A stretch of 64,000 bases of DNA, taken from the NCBI GenBank assembly GCA_016776505.1, contig JADHTG010000003.1, positions 24,334 through 88,333 on the forward strand. The letters are read 5' to 3'. Both the position numbers and the translations under genes were made by a program. The first letter of the stretch is position 1. Each line of letters opens with the position of its first letter. The DNA is from Bacteroidota bacterium (lineage in GTDB: Bacteria > Bacteroidota > Bacteroidia > CAILMK01 > JAAYUY01). This document shows, in pieces, positions 36,922 through 46,237 of the stretch. The notes beneath the pieces are model-generated. The model did no database searches and had not been told where the DNA came from. It was given only the letters and a program-made list of their open reading frames with translations.

Positions 36922-37269
36922 TTATTTTATTAAATCCAGTACAATACTGATGTTTTTCAATATCTTATCACCTAGTTCGACATTAAGATTACCAACTTTT
37001 TTTATTAATCGTTTGTTGTCTATTGCCCTCAATTGATCAATCATAACATCTCCTGCTTTGTCTAAATTTGCAGTTCCTTTTACTAAATGAACCCTTAAGA
37101 TTTTGCTTCCTTTTTGAATATTTGTGGTCAGGGGACAAATCAAAGTAGAGAGAAGCTTGCCGTTTAGCAGGTTTGTCTGAACTACTACTACAGGTCTGGT
37201 TTTACCTGGTTCAGTTCCAATTCTTGGGTTTAAATCTGCAATCCAAATCTCAAACTGTTTAATATTCAT
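36922..37269 (-). CDS. MazF/PemK-type endoribonuclease toxin
   Basis: A 115-residue toxin from the ATG at 37269, with the family features IWIADLNPRIGTEPGKTRPV, VVVQTNLLN, LSTLICPLTT and VMIDQLRAID. Members cleave mRNA at short sequences. A longer frame from 37311 adds 14 residues within the antitoxin gene and is unlikely. It overlaps the end of the antitoxin gene by 11 bp, the usual order with antitoxin first. It lies in the accessory pocket between recO and the sugar dehydrogenase gene. Confidence 0.9.
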   Translation of the reverse strand: MNIKQFEIWIADLNPRIGTEPGKTRPVVVVQTNLLNGKLLSTLICPLTTNIQKGSKILRVHLVKGTANLDKAGDVMIDQLRAIDNKRLIKKVGNLNVELGDKILKNISIVLDLIK

Positions 37270-37489
37270 CTTCAAATAGTTCAAAGTCTGACAATATGTC
37301 CAAACTGTCATTTAAAACAAGTTTTGATTCTATTTCTAACTGTTTAGCTAATAATTTCCTTTTCTGAATTTTATTATAAAATGCCAATGCTTCGTTAATA
37401 TATCTATTTCTTGGTATTTTGAATTTTTTCAATAGACTCTCCGTTTCTTTAAAGATTGCCTCGTCTAATTTTAATGATAAGTTTTGCAT
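37259..37489 (-). CDS. Antitoxin of the MazF/PemK pair, ribbon-helix-helix-like
   Basis: A 76-residue protein. The N-terminus has a strand and two helices (NLSLKLDEAIFKETESLLKK, then RNRYINEALAFYNK) like CopG/ribbon-helix-helix antitoxins, and the C-terminus is acidic (DILSDFELFEDEY), as needed to bind the basic toxin cleft. Such proteins repress their own promoter; an AT-rich stretch with TATATACTACAAATATACACC lies just upstream. The assignment rests on position and shape rather than on a named family. Confidence 0.82.
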   Translation of the reverse strand: MQNLSLKLDEAIFKETESLLKKFKIPRNRYINEALAFYNKIQKRKLLAKQLEIESKLVLNDSLDILSDFELFEDEY

Positions 37490-37584
37490 TATAGTGTATT
37501 TAAAAAGTATATACTACAAATATACACCATATAGCTTGAAATTCCAAATTTTTTATGATAGCTTAATTATTAATGTATCCCCCT

Positions 37585-37637
37585 GTTCACGCTTGACAGC
37601 CTGCAACAGGCAGGATTGCATCGAGTGTGGTTTTAAT
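37585..37637. repeat. Mosaic repeat copy R2, between antitoxin and Fic gene
   Basis: GTTCACGCTTGACAGCCTGC (37585-37604) matches R1. The 24 bases at 37614-37637 (ending GTGTGGTTTTAAT) are identical to 38931-38954 in R3. A small hairpin GCCTG-CAA-CAGGC joins the two blocks. Confidence 0.7.
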
Positions 37638-37665
37638 TAAAGTGTTTGTGGCTCTATTCCCCCTT

Positions 37666-38706
37666 TTAAAAGTAAGTATATACTGCAAACTCGAACTGCT
37701 TAATAAAAATCTCTTTAAAACTAGAAATATTGTTTTGCTCATAAAATATTAGCATGGCTTTTTTATATTCTATTGAATCTACTGTTCTAAAAGAAATGGG
37801 ACAATGCTTATAATTCATTAAGATAGCATTACTAACTATTCGAGCAGTTCTTTTGTTTCCATCCATAAAAGGTTGAATATAAGATAATAATACCAATGCT
37901 AATAATGACTTTTCAAATACATTATTCTTATTATTAACCAATTCGCACATATCAGCAAGAGCCTCAGATATCTGAAATTCATTATCAAGTGGTCGATAAT
38001 TTGTCCCAGAAATTCCCACCCTTCTTTTTCTTAAATTTTTATCAATGGCTAATTCTTTAATCAATATATTATGTATATCCTCAATCTTTGAAATTGAAAG
38101 AGGAATAATATAATCTGGATTGGCGATTATAAAATCCAATGCATCTTTATGGTTCAATAGCATTATTGCTTCTTCTTTTGTTTTCCCAGAAGCAGTTTCC
38201 TTTTCCTTCAAAAGTCTTTCAGTTTCAAGAAGTGAATATGTGTTCCCCTCTATTTGCGATGATTTCCAACTCAAATCAATAGCCAGCCTATCTAATTCAT
38301 TTTTGTATTCCGATTCGGAAAGTTGAGCTATATTATTTCTATACCTATTTTGAAGACTGGACAATTTTACCGTTTCACTTTCAATAAAAACATTATGTTT
38401 AACTAATACATCTTTTATTATACTAAAATTGAAACCTTCCTTAATCTTTCTCTCATCAATTTCCTTTTCATAATACTTTTCAATATTTATTGGTTGCAAT
38501 AATTCGTAGGAAGATGAGATTAAATATTTAGTCCCTTTTCCCTGTCCTTTTGTGATAATTAAATTATCCGATTTCAGTTTACTTAAAATTCGTTTAACTG
38601 TCGCATAACTTATTGAACTCGAAATACCTTCGTGAATCTCTTTTGAGGAGCACTCTTGCTTATGCTTTATAAACGCAATAATTTCTGATTCTCTATCATC
38701 CATCAT
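37666..38706 (-). CDS. Fic family protein with winged-helix N-terminus and no catalytic histidine
   Basis: A 346-residue protein. Residues about 5-65 look like a winged helix (IIAFIKHKQECSSKEIHEG, TVKRILSKLKSDNLI). A Fic core follows, with the inhibitory-helix motif SSQIEGN (Ser149, Glu153, Gly154) and the active-site loop reading QPFMDGNKRTAR at 278-289. Position 278 is Gln (codon CAA) where active AMP-transferases have His; the remainder of the loop is intact. The protein may bind nucleotide without transferring AMP, or use other chemistry; a transcriptional role is suggested by the N-terminus. Sequences with the same Gln may exist in other genomes, so this could be a subfamily trait. Confidence 0.88.
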   Translation of the reverse strand: MMDDRESEIIAFIKHKQECSSKEIHEGISSSISYATVKRILSKLKSDNLIITKGQGKGTKYLISSSYELLQPINIEKYYEKEIDERKIKEGFNFSIIKDVLVKHNVFIESETVKLSSLQNRYRNNIAQLSESEYKNELDRLAIDLSWKSSQIEGNTYSLLETERLLKEKETASGKTKEEAIMLLNHKDALDFIIANPDYIIPLSISKIEDIHNILIKELAIDKNLRKRRVGISGTNYRPLDNEFQISEALADMCELVNNKNNVFEKSLLALVLLSYIQPFMDGNKRTARIVSNAILMNYKHCPISFRTVDSIEYKKAMLIFYEQNNISSFKEIFIKQFEFAVYTYF

Positions 38707-39056
38707 GTCAATTCATTTTAAGCTCACAAATATATCATTTCTAGCTCAATTATCGATCTAGTTGAGCTTTATTTTTTCTTAACATGAGCCACATTATTCA
38801 AAGAAGGCTAGCAACTAAAGTGAACTCCCGATACGATTCACGTTTCCCATCAGGAGACTGCCACGCCATCCCTCATGAAAAATTCGGGCTTGGCTTGCAG
38901 TGACGTCATCAAAGAGTTTGAGTTAGATGCGATTGCATCGAGTGTGGTTTTAATAACGCATTTCAAATGCGCTTGAACGAGGGAGTCCTCACAATTAATT
39001 CAGATTAATATTTGAATATAACTTTAGGCACTTGAATTACTCTAAACTTTAGGCAC
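38707..39056. other. Intergenic region with repeat R3 and degenerate repeat debris
   Basis: No gene seen. The stretch at 38820-38905 is GC-richer than its surroundings (GACTGCCACGCC, CTTGCAGTGACGTCATC) and resembles decayed dispersed intergenic repeats; R3 lies at 38931-38990. Confidence 0.5.
38931..38990. repeat. Mosaic repeat copy R3, right of the Fic gene
   Basis: The first 24 bases (38931-38954) are identical to R2. Then come the palindrome CGCATTTCAAATGCG (38957-38971) and GAACGAGGGAGTCCT as in R1. R3 therefore joins the R1-specific and R2-specific blocks. Confidence 0.7.
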
Positions 39057-40694
39057 TTATTTATCCCTCAAAACCTGCTTCTTAATATGCTGAATATGTC
39101 CTCGGCCCAATGCTTTCACCTCACAACCCAGCTCAAAATAGGTTCTGATATCTTCATCTTTCAAAATACCAAAACAGTCTATTATCGCCATAGGACCTCC
39201 AGCCCACTTAACAATATCTTCAGGATCCAATTCCAGGTATTCTGCATGGGGCGTTGCCAGTATCATGGCTTCCATTCCTTTCAATGCCTCAGGCAAATCC
39301 TTTTGCACTTTCAGGGTTTCAAGTCCCTCCTGGTTTCTGAAAAACTGCTTCCAGCTATAATCTGATTCCTGTGGATCATTTTGCACTTCGAATTCCCACC
39401 AAAAATCCACATAGGGATCGTGTACTTTCACCCATGCTCCCATTTCTGCCAATCGCCTGACCACCAGTTCACTTCCACTATAGCGGGTATCTCCCACATC
39501 CTGGCGATAACTGGCTCCGCATACCAAAACATTCGTCCCCGCGATATACCTGTCCAGGTTTCTCAAAGCATCTCTTGTCAGTTCTGCCGCATGTAACGCA
39601 CGGGTATCATTGGTATCAATCGCCAGTGGAGTCATTTTGAAAATTTCATCCCCGTCATCAAAGGCAAGAATATGTTTATAGGCCCAATAGCCCAAGCCTC
39701 CATCTTTTGGCAAGCAATATCCCCCAATTCCTGGTCCGGGAAACATAATGTTGGAATGGGTAGGACGCATTTTAATAGCCTTATACACTTTGATCAAATC
39801 GACACCATTTCGCTCAGCGAATAAACTCCATTCATTCATGAAAGCCAATATAGAGGCACGATATGAATTCTCAACAATCTTTGTAGTTTCAGATTCAATG
39901 GGTCTGTCCATAACGGTTAACTCGAAATCCTCTGTATTTAATACTTCACGCAAGAATTTCTCCACCCTGTGTCTTGCTTCTTCATCACAACCTGAACAAA
40001 CACGCCAGAAATCACGAATGCTGGAAACATATTCTTTTCCGGGCATTACTCTCTCAAAACTATGCGATAATAATGGAGTCTCGGCAATTCCTCTATTCTG
40101 AAATTCCTTTTTTAAGATGGGCCATGCAATGTATTCGGTTGTACCGGGTGCTACTGTAGTTTCAATTAAGGTCAAACACTTAGGTGGAACCTTTTGTCCG
40201 ATGGCACGTATGGTAGCCTCCAGAGCAGCCATATCCGTTTCACCTGTTCTCATATTTCCCAATTCCTTCTTTTTGAAATCGCACTGCACATCCACCACCA
40301 CACAATCTGCTAATTTTAAACAGTCGTTATTGTATGTGGCCACAAAAGATTTTTTCTGCTTTACTGTTCGCTCAATGATTTCTTCCACTTCAGGATCCTC
40401 CGCTTTAACGGGTGAAATACCCCTGTTAATGACCGGGATTTTCCAGTAACTTCTGATACTGGGTCTTTGACAACCAATAACCAACTTAGTAGGCTTCCCA
40501 TTTTCGTCTATTGTATCGGCAACAATAGCAGCCATTACCACCCCAACAAATCCTAAACCCATAATGACCACAATTTCCTTTCCTTCTGATCTGGCCTTGT
40601 CAGTCAGCTTTTTGATCCGATTAAATTCAGCATCATATTCTTCCTTTGGAGGAATTGAGAATTTTTCCCCTCCAGGGCTAATTGAATAATCCAT
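39057..40694 (-). CDS. Nucleotide-sugar dehydrogenase (UDP-glucose/GDP-mannose dehydrogenase family)
   Basis: NAD-dependent enzyme of 545 residues that oxidises a nucleotide sugar twice to its uronic acid. The N-terminal Rossmann fold has VVIMGLGFVGVVMAAIVAD, the middle has LIETTVAPGTTEYIAWP and KIVENSYRASILAFMNE, and the catalytic Cys is in GPGIGGYCLPKDGG. The C-terminal domain has VLVCGASYRQDVGDTRYSGS and IDCFGIL. It is about 100 residues longer than classic UDP-glucose dehydrogenases, with an N-terminal extension of about 40 residues and insertions (WWEFEVQNDPQESDYSW). It is probably involved in surface polysaccharide or glycan synthesis; the exact sugar cannot be read. Confidence 0.9.
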   Translation of the reverse strand: MDYSISPGGEKFSIPPKEEYDAEFNRIKKLTDKARSEGKEIVVIMGLGFVGVVMAAIVADTIDENGKPTKLVIGCQRPSIRSYWKIPVINRGISPVKAEDPEVEEIIERTVKQKKSFVATYNNDCLKLADCVVVDVQCDFKKKELGNMRTGETDMAALEATIRAIGQKVPPKCLTLIETTVAPGTTEYIAWPILKKEFQNRGIAETPLLSHSFERVMPGKEYVSSIRDFWRVCSGCDEEARHRVEKFLREVLNTEDFELTVMDRPIESETTKIVENSYRASILAFMNEWSLFAERNGVDLIKVYKAIKMRPTHSNIMFPGPGIGGYCLPKDGGLGYWAYKHILAFDDGDEIFKMTPLAIDTNDTRALHAAELTRDALRNLDRYIAGTNVLVCGASYRQDVGDTRYSGSELVVRRLAEMGAWVKVHDPYVDFWWEFEVQNDPQESDYSWKQFFRNQEGLETLKVQKDLPEALKGMEAMILATPHAEYLELDPEDIVKWAGGPMAIIDCFGILKDEDIRTYFELGCEVKALGRGHIQHIKKQVLRDK

Positions 40695-41166
40695 ACGTAA
40701 TTATTTAAGAATTGAACTTATTTTTTGGTATTATTGGACTACAATTTATAGAAAAATATTGAATTAATCCGTTTAGCGATTGAGATGACACTTTACAAAA
40801 TTAAATCTTGTTATTTATTTCTATTTATCAAAGCTAAGCGAGTTGAATTAATAAGAACATATAATAATTCCCAAAATTGGACACATAGCCCATTCAAAGA
40901 CAGAGTGGCAAATCCTGTAAAAAATAAATTAATCATTTTTTTATAAAAAAGGAAGTTACTTTCTGAACCTTCTTTATCTTTTTTGTATTCTGTTGATACT
41001 AATCTACTTAAACTTTCGAAATCCAATACTGACCATCAGATTTAAGCTGAAATCAAGGCCTATATTGTCCTTAGGAATTTGTATATTTGAATAGAAAATC
41101 AGTGAAATGGCACATATAGTATGGTTTTTGAACATTGCTTAGAGCTTATGGATTTTCCAAACTGAT
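40695..41166. other. Intergenic gap between divergent genes; promoters only
   Basis: Holds a minus-strand TAATTTTG (40796-40803) for the dehydrogenase gene and a plus-strand TATATTTG (41082-41089) for the peptidase gene. A 71-codon minus-strand frame (40811-41026) has no recognisable domain. No RNA gene was seen. Confidence 0.45.
41082..41089 (+). promoter_or_regulatory. Candidate -7 box of the gingipain-like gene
   Basis: TATATTTG, an exact TAnnTTTG match, implying a leader of about 80 bases. No proper -33 was seen. Confidence 0.35.
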
Positions 41167-41175
41167 TTGAAATTT

Positions 41176-43461
41176 ATGATTAATCGCTTATATATCTTAA
41201 TGCTTGCATCCTTGTTGAGTATTTTGGCTATTAATGCTGTTTATTCCCAATCAATTCACACTTCTTTTAATACTGAACTAAATAATACATCCATAAAATT
41301 CAGTGACCTAAAGAGCAAAAGCAAAATCCTGTACTTTGAAATTCCCTTTATCGAGACAGAAGAAATTGTAATAGAAGGAAAAAAATTCAATAAAATTGCC
41401 ATACCTGGATCAGGCCTGACCACTCATTACGGTTTACCAAAACTTCCTGTTTTTACAAAGTTTATTGAAGTACCAGCAGGAAATAAGTTAAAGGTAGAAA
41501 TAACACATTTAGAAACAGAAACTTTAAATCATTTGATCCCTGAACCCTACCAAAAACCACAAAACAGGAATGATTACCTGTCAGGAGTTCCTTCTGAATT
41601 CCAGATTGACAAGGATTATTATAGCAGTTCGCAAATATATCCTTCAACATATGTTTCATTAGGCGAACCAAAATATCTTGGGTCAAACCGGATTACTGAT
41701 CTTAAAATCAATGCAGTCAGGTTTAATCCTGTTAAAAATAGTCTGGAAGTTATAACTAAGCTTGAATTAAAGTTGATTTTTGAAAGAGACAAGAATTCCG
41801 TCATGGAGGGCAGTCCAATTATTGCAACTAATGCTTTAAATAAAATAAGCAATAGCCTGGTTGAACGTTATGATTCAAAAAGCAGAAATGCCTCTGAAGG
41901 GATTGTTCCACGAATGCTCATCATTACACATGATGATTTTTACCACAGCATTCAACCATTGGCAGAGTGGAAAAACAGGCAGGGAATTAAAACACGGGTG
42001 GTAAAACTTTCGGATCTATCCAATAAAAGAGAAGCTGAAGATATCAAAAAACTGATCACTTCTTTCTTACAGGATAGTACTAATATGGAAGGTTTAGAAT
42101 ATGTTCTTCTCGTTGGAGATGTGGATTACATTCCAGCTTTTCATGGGGTATTTAATGCACTGAATGATCACTCCTACGTAACCATTAATGAGAATGATTT
42201 TTTACCCGACCTGATTGTAGGAAGATTTTCAGTTAATACGGCTGAGGAATGTGATGTTTATGTCGAGAAAACCATTAATTATGAGCGTTATGTGGTTGTT
42301 AACGATAGTAGCAACTGGTTTAATAAAGCCATAAGCGCTGCCAGCAACTCTCATTTAGATGATTTGCACGGACAACATGTAACAGAGGAATTTAGGGTAA
42401 ATGGTTTTGACAAAGTCGATGATTTAAGAGCTACCAAACAGAATTTCACAAACTACCATATATCAAATGGCTTAAACGAAGGAAGAAGCTGGATGTTTTA
42501 TATTGGGCACGGGGACGAAACAGCCTGGTTAACTACAGGAGCATTCACAAGAAATACAATAGATAACAGTTTGAATTATACCAAATCACTTCCGGCTATT
42601 GTTAGTGTGGCCTGTTCAAATTCTGATTTGGATTTTGCTTATGGAGATTGTTTTGCTGAGCGATTCATGAATACAGGATCTGAACAGGGTGCTGCCATAT
42701 TCCTCGGTGCAACCGAATTAACTCCTTTCTTTTTATCTGATACATTGGGGAAATATGCATTGTTCAGTTATTTGAATGGTGAATCTGAAACTTTTGGTGA
42801 AGCGATGATTTATGGCAAAATGAAGATGTATGAGGCATTTACAGATAATACACCTAATTCCGAGACCAAGGAAACCATGCAACATTTCCTTATTTTAGGA
42901 GATCCTACCATGATGCCTTATACTCAAAAACCTACTGCAATCACCAGTAACCGTCTGACCCAGATTAAGCCGGGTTTTGTTGATTTTACTTTCCAGGTTA
43001 AAACTAATGGGAAGGTTTTGAAAGACGCCCTGGTCTCTATATCAAGTGATGACTATAGTATCCATGAAGTGGCTTACAGTGACAAAAATGGATATGTGAG
43101 TTTCGCATTTTATGCAGCTGACACCACTGACCTTCATATCGTAATTACCGGCAAAAACCTAATTGCCTATGAAGGACTGATCAAAGTCACAAAATTCCTG
43201 GGTGCTGAAACAGAGAAAGTTTCTAAAATTAATGTTTGGCCAAATCCATTTAAAAATAATATAAGCATTACAACTGAAAATGGTTCTACCCTCATACAGT
43301 TGGTTGAATTATATGATATCTCAGGTAAATTGATTTTCTCACAGAACCAAATCAACTCGAGCAGGTTCAGCCTGAATCCCCCATCCCTGTTTTCAGGAAT
43401 TTACATTTTAAAAGTGACGAACATGGATGGTGATTTAAGTATAATTAAGTTGAGCCACTAA
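41176..43461 (+). CDS. Gingipain-like (C25) cysteine peptidase with T9SS type A sorting domain
   Basis: Secreted cysteine protease of 761 residues from the ATG at 41176. The signal peptide (LYILMLASLLSILAINAVYS) and a propeptide with LPKLPVFTKFIEVPAG precede the C25 domain. LEYVLLVGDVDYIPAF and DLIVGRFSVNTAEE are typical strands, with catalytic His445 in YIGHGDETAW and Cys480 in VSVACSNSDLDF. FLILGDPTMMPY closes the domain. An Ig-like segment precedes the type A sorting domain (INVWPNPFKNNISI ... GIYILKVTN). It could be a nutrient-acquiring protease, or a homologue of the sortase PorU, which also has a C25 domain; PorU is usually longer and is not itself sorted in this way. Confidence 0.88.
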   Translation: MINRLYILMLASLLSILAINAVYSQSIHTSFNTELNNTSIKFSDLKSKSKILYFEIPFIETEEIVIEGKKFNKIAIPGSGLTTHYGLPKLPVFTKFIEVPAGNKLKVEITHLETETLNHLIPEPYQKPQNRNDYLSGVPSEFQIDKDYYSSSQIYPSTYVSLGEPKYLGSNRITDLKINAVRFNPVKNSLEVITKLELKLIFERDKNSVMEGSPIIATNALNKISNSLVERYDSKSRNASEGIVPRMLIITHDDFYHSIQPLAEWKNRQGIKTRVVKLSDLSNKREAEDIKKLITSFLQDSTNMEGLEYVLLVGDVDYIPAFHGVFNALNDHSYVTINENDFLPDLIVGRFSVNTAEECDVYVEKTINYERYVVVNDSSNWFNKAISAASNSHLDDLHGQHVTEEFRVNGFDKVDDLRATKQNFTNYHISNGLNEGRSWMFYIGHGDETAWLTTGAFTRNTIDNSLNYTKSLPAIVSVACSNSDLDFAYGDCFAERFMNTGSEQGAAIFLGATELTPFFLSDTLGKYALFSYLNGESETFGEAMIYGKMKMYEAFTDNTPNSETKETMQHFLILGDPTMMPYTQKPTAITSNRLTQIKPGFVDFTFQVKTNGKVLKDALVSISSDDYSIHEVAYSDKNGYVSFAFYAADTTDLHIVITGKNLIAYEGLIKVTKFLGAETEKVSKINVWPNPFKNNISITTENGSTLIQLVELYDISGKLIFSQNQINSSRFSLNPPSLFSGIYILKVTNMDGDLSIIKLSH

Positions 43462-43690
43462 CATTTTCCATTATTTCCTAATACCATATCTTACTGACAA
43501 ATTCATTGATCAAAAAGCAGCTACTTAAGGCGCGGCATTTTCGTTGTCATCTTTATTTTGCTTTGCTACAGGCTTCCTGAAATTTGAATGGAATAAATGC
43601 AGGTAATACTCTTATTTTTAGGATAATTATCCCGTTTCAGCATCATTTTTATTCCGTAACTTTAGCTTTTTAATAGCATTAATTTCTGCA

Positions 43691-45517
43691 ATGGGAAAGG
43701 GCAAACAGAAAGTTAAAAAGAAAAATATCCAACCCAACAAAACCAAAGATAAAGTTCCTTTTTTTTGGATTTTTGGCGTTCTGGTTGTGACACTCATTGC
43801 CTATTTACCAGCTTTCAAAAATGGACTCACCAATTTTGATGACATTGTTTATGTAAGTGAAAATCCATATATACGTCAAATTACATGGCAAAATATAACC
43901 ACCCTGTTTTCTGAATTCTATTATGGAGGTTATTATCCGCTGACACTCCTTTCATTTATGATAGATATCCAGATTGGAGGAATGAATCCTTTTATATTTC
44001 ATTTCACCAATATCATGCTACACCTGGCAAATACCTTATTGGTTTTTATTTTCATCCGTCAGTTGTTCAAAAAAATTGAAATTCCGATTATAGCGGCTTT
44101 GTTATTCGGACTTCACACCTTGCATGTTGAATCTGTAGCCTGGGTCAGCGAGCGAAAAGATGTTCTTTATACCTTTTTTTTCCTGATTTCCCTGATCACT
44201 TATAATCTTTATTTATCCAAAGGGAAACAAAAGTATTATATCTGGGCTTTATACCTGTTTCTGATGAGTGTATTATCAAAAACGATGGCGGTTGCATTGG
44301 CTCCTACTTTGTTATTATTAGATTGGTTTCAGGGACGAAAACTCACTGACAGAAAAGTGATTCTCGAGAAAGCACCATTTTTTGTTATTGGAATATTGTT
44401 CGGAATCCTGACGATACTTTCACAAAAATCAATAGGAGCTATAGCGGAAGAAAGCACTTTGCCTATACTTCATCGTTTTGTATTTGCCTGCTATGGTTTT
44501 AGTATCTACCTGTTGAAAACGATCTTCCCTTTTGGATTATCTGCTTTCTATCCTTATCCGATTGACTCTGGAGATACAATTCCGATAGCCTACTGGTTAT
44601 CCTTAATTCCGGTAATTGCAATCCTTGGGCTGATTATTTATTTTTTAAAAAAGAAGCGGGATTATGCTTTTGCCCTGCTGTTTTATGTCCTGAACATTGT
44701 GCTTGTTTTGCAAATTATCCAGATCAATGATTTTGTGATGGCAGATCGTTTTATGTATGTTGCATCATTAGGATTAATCCTGATCATGGCATTGCTCTAT
44801 CGGGATGTATTGAAAAAATATCCTGATCGATCAAGTATACTCCGTATCGGAGTGGCAGCCTATGGGGTCGTATTGCTTTTCATGACAAGTAATCGAACTG
44901 AAGTCTGGAAAGACAGTATCAGCATTTGGAATGACATCATCAACCAGTATCCGGACGAAATTCCGAAAGCCTATTATTTCAGGGGTCATAGCAGAATAGA
45001 TAATCAAGATTATCAGGCTGCCATGAATGACTTCAACAAGGTTATTGAGCTTGAACCTAAATATTATTTGCCATTAGCTTATCACAGCCGGGCAACAACA
45101 AATGCCAATCTTGGAAACATTCAGAAAGCACTTGCAGACCTGGAATCAGCCATTCGATTAGATCCTGAAGATTCAAAGTTTTATTTGCTTAGAGCACAGA
45201 TCAGGTTGAACCAAAAAGACACCATTTCAGCAAAAAGAGATTATGACAAAATAATTGAATTAAATCCTGAAGACTACAGTGCATATTATTACCGAGCCAT
45301 TTTCTTTACTCAAACGAAAAAGTATCCATCTGCACTGGAAGATTATAACCAGGTGGTATTATTAAATCCCGATATGGGAGAGATATATTATAACAGGGCG
45401 ATTATTAAACTGCAGTTAAAACAAAGAGAGGGTGCTTGTGAGGATTTTAGAATAGCAGAAGGATTGGGATACGAAAGAGCAAAATCCATGATCAGGAATA
45501 ATTGCCTGAGATTTTGA
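43691..45517 (+). CDS. TMTC-like GT-C glycosyltransferase with TPR repeats
   Basis: A 608-residue membrane protein. A Lys-rich cytoplasmic N-terminus is followed by about 10-11 hydrophobic helices (24-400). The first periplasmic loop contains GLTNFDDIVYV with Asp50-Asp51, the acidic site used by GT-C enzymes, and later HTLHVESVAWVSERKDVLYT. Four TPR units (about 425-590; PKAYYFRGHSRIDNQDYQAA, YLPLAYHSRATTNANLGNIQ, and so on) face the periplasm. The layout matches animal TMTC O-mannosyltransferases and their bacterial relatives. Protein O-glycosylation of exported proteins is a reasonable inference, as it is common in Bacteroidota. Confidence 0.87.
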   Translation: MGKGKQKVKKKNIQPNKTKDKVPFFWIFGVLVVTLIAYLPAFKNGLTNFDDIVYVSENPYIRQITWQNITTLFSEFYYGGYYPLTLLSFMIDIQIGGMNPFIFHFTNIMLHLANTLLVFIFIRQLFKKIEIPIIAALLFGLHTLHVESVAWVSERKDVLYTFFFLISLITYNLYLSKGKQKYYIWALYLFLMSVLSKTMAVALAPTLLLLDWFQGRKLTDRKVILEKAPFFVIGILFGILTILSQKSIGAIAEESTLPILHRFVFACYGFSIYLLKTIFPFGLSAFYPYPIDSGDTIPIAYWLSLIPVIAILGLIIYFLKKKRDYAFALLFYVLNIVLVLQIIQINDFVMADRFMYVASLGLILIMALLYRDVLKKYPDRSSILRIGVAAYGVVLLFMTSNRTEVWKDSISIWNDIINQYPDEIPKAYYFRGHSRIDNQDYQAAMNDFNKVIELEPKYYLPLAYHSRATTNANLGNIQKALADLESAIRLDPEDSKFYLLRAQIRLNQKDTISAKRDYDKIIELNPEDYSAYYYRAIFFTQTKKYPSALEDYNQVVLLNPDMGEIYYNRAIIKLQLKQREGACEDFRIAEGLGYERAKSMIRNNCLRF

Positions 45518-45522
45518 TTTCT

Positions 45523-46092
45523 TTACATTTCTTTTAATTCATCTGCAACTACCTCTAGCTGCGTATACCAATCCATTCCAAAACGCCTGATCAGGGCTTC
45601 TTTTAGAAATACATAAAGAGGAACGCCTTCATTTTTCCCTGATATTCTTGCAGGTTTACAAATAGACCATTCATTGTAATTGAGACTAACCAATTCTTTC
45701 ACTTTTCCCAAACGAACAGGATATAAGTGACAGGACAATGGTTTTCTAAAAGTAGTTTTTTCATCTTCAAAGGCTGATTCAATAGCACAAGCATAAATGT
45801 CCTTGCGGGTGTAGGCAAAAACACAGTCTCTTCTATCGACACATGTGGTGACGAGTTCTTTATCCGGATCTACTTCGTAAAAACCTTTGGATTCAAGAAG
45901 TTCCAATCCTTCAGCTGTCATAAATGGTTTAATTTCCTCAATGGATTCATCGATCATGATCACTTCATCTTTCTCAAGAGGAGCCCCGTAATCTCCTTCT
46001 ACGCAACAGCTTCCCAGGCAATTAGGTAAATCGCAAACAAAATGTTCATTAAACAGGTCCAGGGAAACAATGGTTTGGTCAAGGTGTATCAT
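45523..46092 (-). CDS. DUF3109 family cysteine-rich protein
   Basis: A 189-residue cytoplasmic protein with conserved Cys clusters: FVCDLPNCLGSCCVEGDYGA, TTCVDRRDCVFAY, YACAIESAF, and LSCHLYPVRL with WSICKPAR. This resembles the YkgJ/CxxCxxxCC type of zinc or Fe-S-binding proteins. DUF3109 is widespread in Bacteroidota and has no assigned function. It converges on the TMTC-like gene with five bases between stops. Confidence 0.9.
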   Translation of the reverse strand: MIHLDQTIVSLDLFNEHFVCDLPNCLGSCCVEGDYGAPLEKDEVIMIDESIEEIKPFMTAEGLELLESKGFYEVDPDKELVTTCVDRRDCVFAYTRKDIYACAIESAFEDEKTTFRKPLSCHLYPVRLGKVKELVSLNYNEWSICKPARISGKNEGVPLYVFLKEALIRRFGMDWYTQLEVVADELKEM

Positions 46093-46237
46093 AGCAGAAA
46101 TATATCGGCAAATATCGCCATTTTTGATTTTCCCAACCTATACTATGTATATCCCAATACGGTCTCTTTTTGTGGAAACTGAATTCATCGTTGTCCTCTG
46201 TGAGAGACACTGACGGGGCTAAAAGGACTAACAAACT

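Noticed and set aside
40117..40449. 110-codon frame antisense to the sugar dehydrogenase
   Set aside because: Shadow of a well-supported gene with intact catalytic motifs.
40811..41026. 71-codon minus-strand open frame between the dehydrogenase and peptidase genes
   Set aside because: No recognisable features, and it lies in the leader and promoter region of both neighbours.
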